A stretch of 64,000 bases of DNA from Acanthamoeba castellanii str. Neff (GCF_000313135.1 NW_004457532.1:529691-593690), one strand, 5' to 3'; shown: positions 37,564 through 50,117, counted from the first letter of the stretch. Numbers and translations: made by a program. Notes: generated from the letters alone by a model not told the origin.

Positions 37564-40500
37564 ATGGAACAACAACAGAATGCACACATCGCAAGATTTA
37601 CGATGAGCGAGATGGACGGAAACAGCGAGGATGACGATAGTAATCAAGGAACGGATTCCTCTGCCGTGTCGGAATCGGAATCGGAATCCGATTCTGATTC
37701 CGATTATGTGCCCAGCCAGAAGAAGAGGAGACAATCTGCAACGCGGAGTGTACTTAAAGATTCATCGTCAGCATCATCTCCGCCTGTGTCAGGCAAAGGG
37801 ATTCGGCGCTACCTTGTGATCAAAGATGAAGTCGTCGAAGGAGACAACCCACTCCTGTTCTTGAAGAGCAAGAAGAGCAAGTGGAAGATGTTGGCCACAA
37901 GCCACCACAACGCGTCAGCGTGAGTGTGCCACCCACCATTGTCCGTACGTGCCGCCTCGTCGCAATCTCTCCACAAGCAGCCTGCACCCTCTGATCCCTG
38001 TCATGATGTCTGCAGGCGTCGAGGAAGCAGACCTGTTCGAGAGTGGAGATGAGACCAGCAACGACAGCGAGGATGACGGTACAACCACACGCTGGACACG
38101 ACACGCACACGCACACGCACACGACACACGACACACGACACACGACACACGACACACTCACATGTGATTTGCGTGGTGTTCAGAGGTGATAGAAAAGATG
38201 AACCCGAGGCAGGTAAGGTCGGCCCTGCGGAAGCGCGGCATTGCCATGCAGCGCCCGCGGCCCCTGGCGCAGATGCGTGAGCTGCTGCGGGACTCGATCG
38301 AAAGGGAGAAGCGGAGGAGAGCAGAGGTCGAGCGCGAACGAGCCCAGCTCGAGAAGGAACAGCGCGAAGAAGAAGCAGAAGGAGAAGCAGAAGAAGAAGC
38401 AGGGCACGAGCGAGCGGCCAAGCGCAGGAGGAAGACGCGCCAGAGCGAGGAAGACGAAACCGAAGACGAAGACGAAACCGACGACGAAGACGAAGACGAA
38501 GAGGACGAAGAGAACAGGGATGAGAAACAAGATGAAGCTTCTGCTGTGAAGAAGGAGGCGAGGAGAGAAAAAGATACCTACCCTTTCGACCTCATGCAAT
38601 CAGAACTGGCAGAGGCCCTGAAGCAAAGGTACCACCGCCCTCGCCTTCGCTGGTGCTGTTTGGCGCATTCATCACTAATCATCTATTTCTATATATCTTG
38701 GCCGGTCGTGTGTTGTAGGAACTTGTCGCGATTGGGGACGAAGAAGCAGCTGCTTACGCGTCTCGTTGTGGCGCTGCTCACGACGGGCGAGCTCACCGAG
38801 AGGCAGATGAAGGAGCGTTCCCGCCTCGTATCGCAGCGGAAGGAGGAGGCCCACCGGAAGCGCCGCGAGGCTTACCTCGATCGCGACGCGCACCGACAGC
38901 GAAGGCGCCGAGCGGCCATGCAAAAGGCGAATAGCGAAAGCGAAGACGGAGGCGAAAGCGAAAGAGCGAAGAGTGTCGATAGCGTCAACGCCGTCAACAA
39001 CATCGCCAGCGAGGCGTCGGCGGCGACGATCGCGCCCAAGCTCGGGCCAAGTCGGGTCGTGGAACCGTCCGTCAAGCTACAGCGCGAGAAGCTGATGCTC
39101 GAGGAGGTGGCGGAGGAGGTCAGCAGCGTCGAGCGAGCCGCGCGGGAGAAGGCGGAGGCGAGGCGCAAGAAGCGGGAGGAGGTGGCCAAGCGCAAGCGCG
39201 AGCGGGAGGCCATCATGAACAAGCGGGACGAGCTGCAGGCGCTCAAGAAGCAGAAGCTCGAGGAGAAGCGGATGAAGGTCTTCACCGACCGGCTGCGCGA
39301 GAAGGAGAACATGCTCTACCTCCCAATCGAGGCCCTCCACAAGATGCGACCGAAGAACACCAGCCTCACCTACCGAAAGCAGGTACCCTTTTATTATTTA
39401 TGTATTCATGTATTTATTTATATTTATATTTATATAAACGTTAAAACAAAAACTAACAAAACACAAAACACAAAACACAAAAATATGAATAAAAATTAGG
39501 AAATGATTGATCGCATCATGGGCCTCACGGGCGAGAAGAGGAGGAAGGAGGAGTGGACGGAGGCCAACGAGGCCGAAGTCGTCCGCGCGCTCGTGGCGGA
39601 GGGCGGAACGCTTGCCTTGGGCAAACTCAAGCGCCGCTTTGGGCAATTCCACGCCGATCGCCTGCAGAGTATCATGGCCCAAGTCGCCGCTCTAAAAGAG
39701 TACGCCCCGCCTGTGCGTGTGCTGTGCGGTGTGTGCGGTGTGTGCGTTTCAGGCAACCCTCACACGATGGTGTTGGCCACAGGGAAGAGGCCGACGAAGC
39801 CGACGAAGCGGACGATCAGCCAGCGCCACCGCAACCCACGCCACGACGACGACGTGTCGCAGTTCCCAAGCCTCAATCGCCCGACGAGCAACTCGAGGTG
39901 ACCCTGCAGCCCGTCTCCCTCGACGAACTTCTCGACTACCGGTACGCCAAGCCACCCAGCGCCACACACGGCACACGGCACAGCACACGACACGGCACAC
40001 GCCACGTCATCATTGAGCTCAGTTCGGGGTCGGCACAGGTCGTTGCTCGAATCGTTTCCTACGGAGCTGCCCAAGAAGGAGGAGCAGCTCGAATCGCTCC
40101 TCTTCGGCGCGCCCGATGTACTCTCCATGCGCGCAGCCAACATGTTTTGGCCGGACGACGGCGGTGACGTGGAGTGGGATCTCTGCGACCAGGCCCACTA
40201 CATGGACGACCACGAATACGCCGACCCAGCCCTCTCCATACCTTTTTCCTCTCCATCCTCTCCTTCATCTTCATCTTCATCTTCATCTTCAACATCATCG
40301 TCGTCGTCATCATCATCTTCGTCGTCGAGTGTGGCCACGAGCGAACTGCCGCTGCGCGTGTTCCTCGAACAGCTCCACCGGCAGTCGCAAGAGGTATATT
40401 CCTCCTCGTCGTCGAGCTTTCTTTTCTTCTCAATCAACGCTGACGTCCCGCTCGCCTCTCCACAGCGGCGGCGGGTCAAAAAAGAGATCAGGCGACTGCC

Positions 40501-41269
40501 GCGCGACGTGCGCGAGCAGATGGTGGCCAAGGCCCAGGGCTTCCTGGGCCAGTTCTTGCAGGTCATGGAGCACGAGGAGGCCAAGCGCAGGGCAGTGCGG
40601 GAGAGTAGCCCGACCAGCCGCCAGAAGACCCGCGAGAGGCAGGCGCGACTCGCCTCAGCCATCGGCGAACAGCGCAAGGCCACCGGCGGAGACACCGACA
40701 CACACCTCGACGCCCCGCCAGCCGAGGCCGCCGCCGAAGTGGTCGCTGAGCCACCGGAGAGCGCGGGCAGCGTCGATCGCGACGCGGGCGACGACGCCAG
40801 CGAGACCCAGGCGTCGTCGTGCGGCGGCGAGCACCTCTCGGTCCACCCCACGGCCAAGCAGGAGCAGCAGGCGCTGCGATGGTGGGAGGCGCGCCAGGTC
40901 CTGTACGACCCACTGGAGCAGATCAACTGGCGCACCGTCGCCAATCTCGGCTTCAAGTACGCCGACGACCTGGACTTGCCCGACGAGTGCGTCATCATCC
41001 CCATGTGTCGTGTGTGCGTGTGTGCGGCGGTGCGTGTGCGGTCTGCTGACGTGGCACGAGCTGTGTCCAGAGTGTTCCAGCGGACCAAGAAGCGGCTGCT
41101 CGCGCTCTACGGCGAGAAGGAGACGCAGGACACAGGCACGCGGGTGGGTAACGAAGGCATCTTCGCCCCGCATCGCTACAACCTCGCCCGCATCGCCGAA
41201 CTGCAGGCCGCCTACGACCACTACCGCGACCACCCGGTCGCCTTCTTTCCCAGGAAGCACGAACCATGA
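37564..41269 (+). CDS. Large nuclear-type protein with SAP-like motifs
   Basis: About 900 residues. The N-terminus is an acidic/serine stretch (SESESESDSDSDYVPSQKKR), typical of nuclear proteins. Two SAP-like helix pairs follow: MNPRQVRSALRKRGIAM with RPLAQMRELLRDSI (near 38200), and DLMQSELAEALKQRNLSRL with GTKKQLLTRLVVAL (38590-38770). SAP motifs bind DNA or chromatin. Between and after them are long charged coiled coils. The section 39498-39700 (EEWTEANEAEVVRALVAEGG) looks Myb-like in spacing but is not a clear match. The C-terminal part (WWEARQVLYDPLEQINWRTV, RVFQRTKKRLLALYGEKE) is well folded-looking but not recognised. Nine or so introns. One could split it into two genes near 39750, but exon frames continue. 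Confidence 0.65.
38096..38160. repeat. ACACGAC-type intronic repeat
   Basis: ACACGC units then ACACGAC units; the reverse orientation of the repeat in the other introns, relative to its plus-strand gene. Confidence 0.85.
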
Positions 41270-41369
41270 CCCACCCCGACCTGCACACAACTATTTATGT
41301 TATGCATACGTGTAGTACGCCGTGCACGCTCTACATTCCTGGCAACAAACTGGGGGAAGGAATGTAGCT

Positions 41370-44201
41370 CTAGGAGCTGTAGGCGACGTAGTCGGAGGAG
41401 TAACCGCGGTGGCCGTGCTTCCCCTTGTTGCGGATGTAGAGCACGGCGACGACGACGAGGGCCGACACGATCAGCGTGCCCACGATCGAACCGATCACCG
41501 CCCCCGCGATCTTGCCGCCCACGTCGTCGTCACCGCTGTTCTTGGACCCTGCGGCATTGCGTCATCGTCGTAGTCACCACAGACACGACACAATGGCACA
41601 CACGACCGTCAGCAAAAAGTGTGGTGGCATTTGTTAATTTCTGTGTACCTTGGCTGCTGCTGGCGGGCGGGTCCCAGAGCGAGGTGCATACGAGCCACAC
41701 CTTCTCGCCGATCTCAGAGCCGGCGGCGAGGGCGTCCTCGTTGCCCGACTTGATGTGGAACCCAGCGTGGATCCTGCTCTCGCCGGCCGCCACCGCCGCC
41801 TCCGAGTAGGTCTTCCAACTGTGTCGCCGCAAGTCAGTGTGTGTCGAGTGCCGCGTGTCGTGTGTGTCGCGTGTCGTGCTCGTACGTGAGGGTGATGTTG
41901 GTGGCGGGCACGTAGCCGGGCGTGCCTGGTCCGGTGTTGGGCTTGTCGGTGACGCCGGCGATGTAGCGCGGGTCGCTGGTGTTGGTGATCTTGGGCTCCC
42001 TGAACGACGCGCCCTCGGGCACCACCACGGGATTGCCGTGGTACACGTCCGACTTGAGGAAACGCTGCAGCACGACCGCCGATGCCGCCGTGAAGGTGCT
42101 GTGGCCTGCGCAGTTCAGGTCAGCACTCATTTCTATATTTTTATATTTAATATAAATATAAAAATAAAAAATAAAAAACAATATAATAATACCAGAGGGG
42201 TACTCGGAGAAGGGCGGGGTGGCGATGTAGGGCTGCCAGTGGCTGCCGTTGATGAGGCCGCGGCCCTGATAGGGACCCATCCACGCCTCGGCCGTGGTGT
42301 TGGCGAAGAGGCACGGAATGACCGTGGTCGGCCTGCCCGAGGTGTAGATCCGCTTGTAGGTCCAGCACGACACCGACGCGTCCCACACAGCCACGCCTGA
42401 CCCACCACGGCACCAACGAACCAATCAACAACTTCGATTTTACCGAGACAGGCGGTCATTGGCCAACTGGCTGCGCACCTTGGGCGAAGAGCAGCTTCAC
42501 GGTGTCGGGAAGCGAGAGCTTGAGATTGCGCGCGGAGTCAAAGGTGATCTTGTAGAACAGCTCGGAGCCCGAGGCGTAGGCCTGCGCTCCCCAAAACCGC
42601 CGGCAGGTGATTAGTGCGGGAATGAAAGAAAAAGAGAGAAAGAGTGGACCTGCCGACGAGTACCCAAAACTCGGCGTCGACTTTCTGTACGTCGGTCAGG
42701 TTGGCGCTGTAGGCGAACAAGTCAAAGAACTGCTGGCGGAACTCGGCCTCGCGAGCGGTGTTGGGCATCGGCGGGCCGGGCATCACCACCTCCGTCGCAC
42801 TGTCATTGCCCGATTACGGGACGTCAGCAAAGGGGAACAAAAGAAAGAGCGAAGAGTGACATAAAGAGCGAAAGAGAAGAGGAGAGGGGGGATTGCCTGT
42901 TGAGAGCGAAGGGGGTGACAAAGGGCATGTAGGGGACGTTGAACTCCTGCACGGTACCGTCGTCTTCCTTGAGCGGCGTCCAGTGGTCGAGCGAATTTAT
43001 GCCCTTGCAGGGATCGTTCTTGATCTCTTCGAGCGACTTGGGCGCATTCATCGGCTGGTAGTTGCTGCGTCAAAAAACACACGCACACGCACACCACACA
43101 ACAACACAACACAACACAACACGGCACAACACGCGAATTCACGGGTAAGTAGGGGCCGTCACGAGTCCGTGTATCTGGCCAGGCGCGTGCCTGTAGTCGG
43201 CGTAGGGCTCATTGGGATGGATTGATCCGGGGTGATCGCCCTCCGAGTTGGTGCCGTCGAGTCTCGCCGCCCCGATAATGCGTGCCGCCAGAAAGTTACC
43301 CACGCTAGACATCGTCGTGTGTCGTGTGTCGTGTGCCGTGTGTCGCGCGTCGTGTGTGTCACATGTGTCGTTTGTGAGTTGCGTAAACGGAGAGCGTTAG
43401 AGAATTTCGCGGGAGTAAGAGAAATGAAGGCGCGTACCCAGCCGGCGTCTTGGTGTCGGTACCGTTGACTGCCGGATCATAGCCCAGCGATTGAAGCTTG
43501 GCCTTGGCCGCCTCCAGGACTAGAGGCTCCTCCTGCAAACAGTCAACCAACCGTCAGGCGCGCCGCACGAATGTATGCGCGAAACCTGTGCGTCACGCGG
43601 CAATGGGCGCGTTTCGTTGGCGGTGGAGGTGAGGGTGAGGGTGCGTACGACATGCATGAATTCAAAGAGGCGGTAGGCGGCGTAGGAGATGGCCTTGTTG
43701 ATGTCGGCGCTGCTGCCCCGCATGCGCGGGACCTTGCTCTGCTCGTACCTGTACGTGGACGGAATGGCCTGCGCCGAAGCGAAAGCATTGCGCTCAACTC
43801 CCGTCACAGTCCCCAAATACACGCTCAACACACCGGTGCCCACGTACCTTGGAGTCGTAGACCGCCCAGGCATCGTAGACGGCCGAAGTCAGCAGGAAGA
43901 TGGCCCGCGACTGGCCCACGGCTGTCGCCTTTTGTCGTGACCACGCCAATTTTTATTTTTTATTTTGATTAAAATAAACTGTTATAATCGCAAAAAAGAA
44001 AGGGGGGTGGGGTTGCGTACTCGGTTGGGTCCGCGGACGGGACCAGAGCCGAGAGGCGCGAAGAGGACACGGTCCTGCAGTTCGTACCACTGCAGTGCGA
44101 TGTTGTCGGCAGCCTCGACGCGTGTGACTCCGCCGCTGAAGGCGAGAGCCAGAACCACGCACAGCGCGGCCTGGAGGAGTAAGGTCGAACGTGGACACAT
44201 G
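41370..44201 (-). CDS. Vanadium haloperoxidase/PAP2-type membrane-anchored protein
   Basis: Phosphatase-haloperoxidase superfamily enzyme outside the cell. The ATG at 44201 starts a signal peptide (MCPRSTLLLQAALCVVLALA). Exons give NIALQWYELQDRVLFAP, the helical part (NKAISYAAYRLFEFMHV), VGNFLAARIIGAARLDGT and HWTPLKEDDGTVQEFNVPYM. The active site has all usual residues: Lys and Arg in CWTYKRIYTSGRP, the acid-base His in FSEYPSGHSTFTAASAVVLQ, and Arg/His in GESRIHAGFHI. A single membrane segment near the C-terminus (IAGAVIGSIVGTLIVSALVV) and a short cytoplasmic tail make it a type I surface protein. About nine introns. Whether it is a haloperoxidase or an acid phosphatase cannot be read from these residues. 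Confidence 0.87.
43315..43365. repeat. GTGTC-type intronic repeat
   Basis: CGTGTGT tandem units in an intron of the haloperoxidase-type gene. Confidence 0.85.
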
Positions 44202-44367
44202 GCTTGCGGCACAAAAAGAGAAGAAAGAAGAAGAAAACGAAAACGAAAGAACTGAAAAATGAAGATACGAGACTTGGCGCGTTCCCTACTGGGAGATGCA
44301 GCTCCGACTGATCGTTGGGGAGAATGAAAGGGCGAGCGGAGGAAGAGTGTAGGTGAAAGGTGAACGG

Positions 44368-45829
44368 TCACGGACCGGCGCGGTTGCGCTCACATGCGCG
44401 GCAGAAGAACAGAACGCCGGGCTGGACTTCGCTCTTGGCCGTTCCCTGGCACTTGAGGTGGAACCACCGCTGGCATGCGTCGCATTGGAACATCTCCGTG
44501 CCCTCGTCGCTTGAAGGAGAGCCACAGTCGCTAGCGCAGCTGTGCCACCCCTCTCGCTCACGGTCGGGGTTAGGCTTCCTTCCCCTGTACACCCCCATAT
44601 CAGTACTCAGCTCTAGCATGGTCGGTGAAGTGGTTGGATTAGTGTACCTGGCTGGCTTGGGAGGCGGCAGTGGTTGGCAGGCAGAATCGCCGAGTATGGA
44701 GGCGAGCTCACTCTCTTCGAGTTCGATCTGTCATTATAGCTGGAGGTGAACAGTGGCCTTCTGCTAGAGGAGCTTTGCGGGTACGTGCCTCGGTCAAGCT
44801 GTCGCCGTCGTCGTTCTCTGATTTTGAGGCGACAGCGCTGGACTGGATGCTCTGCTGAAGTCGCTGACTGAGTCGTTGATTATATCGTCGGCGCGAGAAC
44901 CTGCTCGATGTCGTTGGAATCAGTGTCGAGTCGCCAAGAGTTGCCCCAACCAAGCTTACGGCGTACCATGTCGATATGCGCACTGTACTGGTCCCCATCT
45001 GATCTGCGAGTGTCTTCTTGGCGGAGTGGGAAGGCAGGGGATCGACCAGGAAGAACGCCTTCAGGGTGTCGAGCTCGTGGGGCTTAAACTTCTGGGCAGC
45101 CTTTCTCTTTTGCTGAGGAGCGCCGTGGAGACCGGCCTGGCTCGATCCCGCAGGGGCAGCAACTGAGGCCACTACGTGCTTGCTGTCGGTCTCCAGGGAG
45201 TTGGAAGTGAGGAGCTCCTGCGTTCCGGCCTCATCCGACAGCTCCGACGGGATCAGGCTGTGATCGTCGCCGGGCCAAGAAGAATCGGCTTCGAGGAAGT
45301 CCTGGAGCAGGACGGATTCGTCCACCTCCTCCCACATGTCGCCGTCGAGTGGCTCAGAAGAGTCCATGAGGGCCAGAGTCGCCTCGCTCAGTTCACTGCC
45401 CTGCGCCTGTGGCGCGAGCAGCTTGTTGTTGGCGACCTCGCCGATGCTCGGGGCTGTGCTGGTCTCCACCGTCCGTTCCTCGTTCTCTGCTGGCTTTGGG
45501 CGCTCCTCTATCTCCTTCTTATTCTTCTCCTTCTTTTCTTTCCTGGTTGCTTTCGTTGCCCTCTTCTGTCTCCTCTTGCTCCTCTCCGACTTGTTCTTCT
45601 TTGTCGATTTCTCCTTTGACTTCTGCGAGTGGCTCTCTTCTTGGCTCTTCTTTCTCTTCCGAGTAGAGGGTGATCGCGTACGTTTGGCTGGGGCTGCAGA
45701 GACCATCGCTCGAAGCGAGGAAACCACCGCAGAGATGGCTGGCAGACTCCCTCCCGAAGGCAGCCCTGCGTGCTCAGTCTGAACCTCCGACGTTGTGGCT
45801 GCCGACGCCAGAGCGTTCCACATGCTCAT
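44368..45829 (-). CDS. Homeodomain-like and PHD-finger protein
   Basis: Probable chromatin-binding transcription regulator. The ATG at 45829 starts MSMWNALASAATTSEVQTEH. A long Lys/Glu/Ser-rich region carries nuclear-type clusters (KRTRSPSTRKRKKSQEES). A homeodomain-like segment follows: FKPHELDTLKAFFLVDPLPS, KKTLADQMGTSTVRISTW, with the intron inside the Trp codon and FSRRRYNQRLSQRL after it. Helix 3 thus reads WFSRRR, where typical homeodomains have WFQNRR, so Asn51 is replaced by Arg. The last exon is a PHD finger: GWHSCASDCG, EMFQCDACQRWFHLKCQG, GVLFFCRACERN, with Cys4-His-Cys3 order. Stop at 44368. The Arg at position 51 may change DNA contact. Confidence 0.85.
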
Positions 45830-46561
45830 GTTGCTCTTGACGCGTGACTGCTGTTGAGCTGTGGCTTCTCTGTCGCTGGCTATGTAGAGAGGTCGTTGCC
45901 TGCTGCGCTTCCTGTGCCTCTACACAAGGAAATGAAATTTCTGTTCAAATTTCCTGTTGCAAAGAGGTTGCCGTTGAGGTTTTGGCGCCAAGTTGGAGTT
46001 CAGATTTGTCTGAGGCAGATCTGAGCAGGGTCGAGATCAACACAATCCAGGTGACAATCTGAACTGACAGTACCATACAAGCACACCCTGTTCTTGTCCA
46101 CTCATCAGCAGGGCCTCAAGCTGAAGACACTGCTGTGTCATTCCAAGAAGGACCAGCATCAAGACTGCAATGAGGTCAATGACAATGTGCTGATGACGCC
46201 CATGCCAACACCTTCCTCACAGAAGCATGCTCTCAGACGTCCACTTGCCTTCCAGCCCACACCTGCCTCAGCACCCAGAGGCCACCACATCAAGTCCACC
46301 CAGAGTGCCACCAGCCACAATGACAATTCCAATGACAATGACAATGACAAGCAGAGGGAGAAGGCAGTGAGGATGAAGAGGCCAAAGGCTGCCTGGAGCG
46401 CCAAGCACTAGGACTTGGAAGAGAGACTGGCAGAGAAGAAGAAACAGTCAAAAATGATGAAGTGCAAGAGTGTGAGCACCAGTGAAGGGTAATCCAATGA
46501 GGAGGAAGAGGATGAAATAGAGAAGAAGGAGATCATTTGCAAATGTAAGGTGATAGAGGCG

Positions 46562-47407
46562 CACAAGGGCTGTAAGGCCATGCCAATTGTTGAGGACAAA
46601 GAGGAGGAAGATGATGACAGTGCCTCTTTGGAAGAGCTGAGCAACCATCATGTGGACAAAGTGGCAGAAGACAGCAAGGATGTTGAGGAAGTTAAGGAAG
46701 ATGTGGTGGTTGAGGAAGATGAACTCATGGATGGGCAGGAGGAGTACCAGGAAGAAGAGGAGGAAGATGATGACAGTGACTTGGATGGCAAAGAAGTGGA
46801 AGATCTGGCATCACTGGTGATCTACAGGCTCAAGGCCCTCAACCTCCTTAACTCTCCCAAGCCTATCAATGCATCCAATGTTGCACTGCAGAGCTCATCT
46901 CATGCCTTGAGCTGCCCTGCTGACATCAATGTCCCTGCTGGTGTTGAGCAAGCTGACAAAGATGTTGAAGCCAGCATTGATGTTCCATCAGAGGACAAAG
47001 CAGCCAAGGAGGAGCTGGAGGAGGAGGACATCAGCTCAGAAACAGAGGACAAAGAGCTTCTGGCTGAGGAGGGAGAATGATGACCAGTGGATCTTGGGGA
47101 GGCAGCAAACCCAGCTGTGGATTCATATATAAGAAGAGGTGGAAACTTGTGGTCATTTGAAATGAGAGGTCCAGTCATTTTGAAAAGTGATTTTGTTTGT
47201 GAGTTTAAGCTCATAAAAATACTTTTAACAACTCAAAAATAGTTTTATTTTAAGAATAGCAAGACAAAATTGGGAGCATCTTGAGAAATGGCAGATTAAA
47301 ATACCATCATAATGAGAGATATGATGCTGTAACTGGGCCATCAGTCAAGCTCTGGAATGACCAATTTCTATCATGTACATGTTTTGGTACACTTACTTTA
47401 TTGTGTA
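46562..47407. other. CpG-free tract 1
   Basis: 846 bases in which I find no CG dinucleotide, covering an open acidic coding part and the left side of the inserted element. Neighbouring genes in the window are full of CG. Confidence 0.9.
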
Positions 47408-47690
47408 CGCGTACGTGATGACTACGCACGTTTTTTTCGGTCCTTTCCTGCACGGCTGGCGCACAGAACCATAAAAGGAAAAATCACGGCTGCTGGGATT
47501 TAACTGGACAAAAAGTGAATTTTTATCTCAATATCACTTATAAGCAGCAGTCTAGCATGTCAAAATCACACATGCAGATCAAAATCTTCAAAACTGACCT
47601 GTAAATCAAAAATGTCAAATCTCACATGATTTTAGCACAACAAAAATCCCACAGTCATTTGTGACCTCTCATTTCAAATGACCACAAGTT
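47145..47690. mobile_element. MITE-like element with 28-bp terminal inverted repeats
   Basis: The left end 47145-47172 starts AACTTGTGGTCATTTGAAAT and continues GAGAGGTC. The right end 47663-47690 is its exact reverse complement. TGGA flanks both sides (47141-47144 and 47691-47694) as a 4-bp target duplication. The 546-base element has no coding part, is AT-rich, and has a central CG-bearing island (47408-47488) while its outer parts are CG-free. Placed in the broken gene, it accounts for the gap between two coding parts in compatible orientation. Size and structure fit a non-autonomous DNA transposon. No transposase is present. Confidence 0.8.
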
Positions 47691-48593
47691 TGGAGGCAGT
47701 GCACAGCTATGAGGTGGCAGAAGAGGCTGTTGATGATGCCTCACCTGAAGAAAAGGGAGGTGAAGAAAATGTTGAAGGTGAGGTGCAAGTCTGTGAGAGT
47801 GAGTATGAGCATAAGCCAGTTAGTGAGGACAATGATGACAATGATGACAAGAACAACAAAGTTGTCAGAGCAGAGGATAGCAACATCAGTGCTGATGTGG
47901 AGGAGGACAAAGAGGATGAAGCCAAAGACAAAGACAAGAGCCAGTTCACCAACAAATGCAGCCAGGCCAAGTCCAAACAGGAGGAGAGTGAGGAGGAGGT
48001 GGCAGAGGAGGTGAAGAGGGCTGGTAAGAGTGTCAGCTGCAGGTCAAGACACTCACCTTCTGAGTCAAGCACCAGCAAAGCAGAAGAGGATGATGAGGTG
48101 GAGGAGGAGGAGATGAGTGTGTGCACAAAGAGCAAGCAACCCAAGGTGGAAGAGAGGAAGAAGCAACTTGATAGACTCCAGAAGAAGATTCAGGCTCACA
48201 AGCAAGTAAGGCTGATGCCAATGAAGAAGACAAAGAAGCACAATCAGGCAAAGTGCTGCAATGGGGACAGTGACAGCAACAAGGGCAGCAACAGTGTCAA
48301 GATCAGTGGCAAGAGGCTGCAAGCCCACACCAGCCAGGTGTGGAGGCTGAAACAAGAAGGCAGCCACTCTGCACAGCATGCAAGCCCCAAATCAGCCCCC
48401 AAGCCCAAGAACAATGACAAGCTCCTCAATTCAGCCTCAGCCTGGAAAATGAAGGCAGCAACATCAAGAACAAAAGCAATCAAGAGAGCAAAGTGAGTGA
48501 GAGCAAGAGTGATGACACTGCAGTGCCCACCATGACAAAGAAGCTGGAAACAAAGAACAAACAGGAGAATAAGACAGTGTCACCACCATGGTA
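47489..48593. other. CpG-free tract 2
   Basis: About 1.1 kb without a single CG dinucleotide, including 272 consecutive open codons. Confidence 0.9.
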
Positions 48594-50117
48594 CGCCAAG
48601 ACAGGTGTGATGGCATCAATCAAGTACACACAGCCTGCCATGACTCATGCCAACAACAACACAAACCAAAGCCAGCCAGCCAGCCACAGAGCCGCCAACA
48701 AGCCAAGTCACCAAGGTGATGCCAACCATTCAAGTGATGTGGACACAAAGAGGAGCCAAGAAAATGCAAAGAGGGAGCTGGAATGAAAGATGGAGGAGCT
48801 GAAGTGGAAGAAGGAAGCACTTGAGAAAACCAGAAAGAAGAAACAGCAGCAGTGTCCAAGCCAGGAGTCCAGTGAGAGCAAGAGCAAGAGTACAGAGGGT
48901 GATGACCACAATGACAGCTCAGACAGCAATGATCACATCTTGACGTCCATGGTGCACACACCTCCCTCAGGTTTGAGCATGGTGGCCACACCCACAATGC
49001 CCTTTGTCCAAACAACCAAGGGCACCATGATTGCCATGCCTTCTCCCACCACCCCAAGGCAACCTGCAGCCAACAAGGAGAACATCACTCCAGGCAACTC
49101 GAGGAAGTTGCCAGCCACTGGCCCTTGCTGTCTGCTCAATCTGACATGTGTGATTGTGTGTTCTGTCATGCATGTGCATGTGCATGTGCAGTGGTAAGCA
49201 GTCAACTTTCAGAAACAGAAGGGAGCAGACAGCACATCTGTTCAACAAGCAAATCTTTGGTGATCAGCTGCCCACTGATATGTTGATCATGTGGGCCCCT
49301 TGGCTGACCAAGACTGTGGGATGGACCATCTGCAAGGTGTGTGTGTGGCATGTGCCATGGCATGCAACACATGCTTGGTGCTTACACTTATCTGTTGTTC
49401 TTGCAGTGCATGGGAGAGCAGAGCGCAGCAATCAAGCTCTTGGTGAAGGTGCTGACCAAGTACAAGCAACTGTGCAACACACTGTGCCACAAGCTCTGCC
49501 ATGCCACTGCCTGGCTGCTTGACAACACATTCAACCCTCCACACAGCCTGCTGTTCTTCAAGTGGTACCACAGCAGCGCCACACACCACTGCTCTGATCA
49601 CTTGCCCCCCTTGTGTGTGTGCTCATCCTAGTCCTTGTATCACAGGGCGTGAAAGGCTGAGAAGGTGTATCCCAACCTGGACACTCCATACTTGCCACAG
49701 TGCTTTGTTTTGATATTGACTGACTTGGAGTGTCACCCTATGATTGCCCCACATGATGTGTTCATGCATTGGTACTGTGGTGTCATGTATGTGTTGTGTG
49801 AGCAACAATGCTTCATGATTGAGTTGGAGATTTTCAGGAAAACTATGCACAAATCAAACAGGAGGATCCCAACACGCCAATGAAGGAGGTCTTGAAGCTG
49901 GTCTCCCTTGCCTACCAACAGCACAAGCAACAGCAGACCAAAACAAACACCAGCAGTGACAAGTCAATGGAGCCCACCAACCCTGTTATGTGTCCTTTGC
50001 CCTACATCCCTCCTCAATCCCTGTGCCACAAATGAAGTGCTGTAAACTACTTTTTATAAAAGAGGCTTGTAAAGGATGACAGTGGAGGAGTCTTCCAGCT
50101 GTTTGCAGGTGACAGGC

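Larger units (their letters stand above)
45931..50035 (+). pseudogene. CpG-depleted, broken gene for a Glu/Asp/Lys-rich protein
   Basis: A plus-strand coding remnant that I cannot assign. An exon-like part ends at a GTGACA donor (about 46051) and resumes after cactcatcag (about 46110). It then runs with stop codons at 46409 (TAG) and 46488 (TAA) into an open part of 176 codons (46550-47080, very acidic). It is interrupted by an inverted-repeat element, then by a 272-codon open part (47678-48496), a further open part broken once by TGA at 48784, and lysine-rich helices. The last part looks folded: FGDQLPTDMLIMWAPWLTKT, KLLVKVLTKYKQLCNTLCHK and PNLDTPYLPQCFVLILTDL, with a plausible intron near 49340-49406. 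One-base frame changes occur near 49850. CG dinucleotides are nearly absent. No ATG start is evident. Confidence 0.5.

Noticed and set aside
47408..47488. CG-bearing island as a tRNA or promoter of its own
   Set aside because: No cloverleaf or TATA arrangement; it is simply the centre of the inverted-repeat element.
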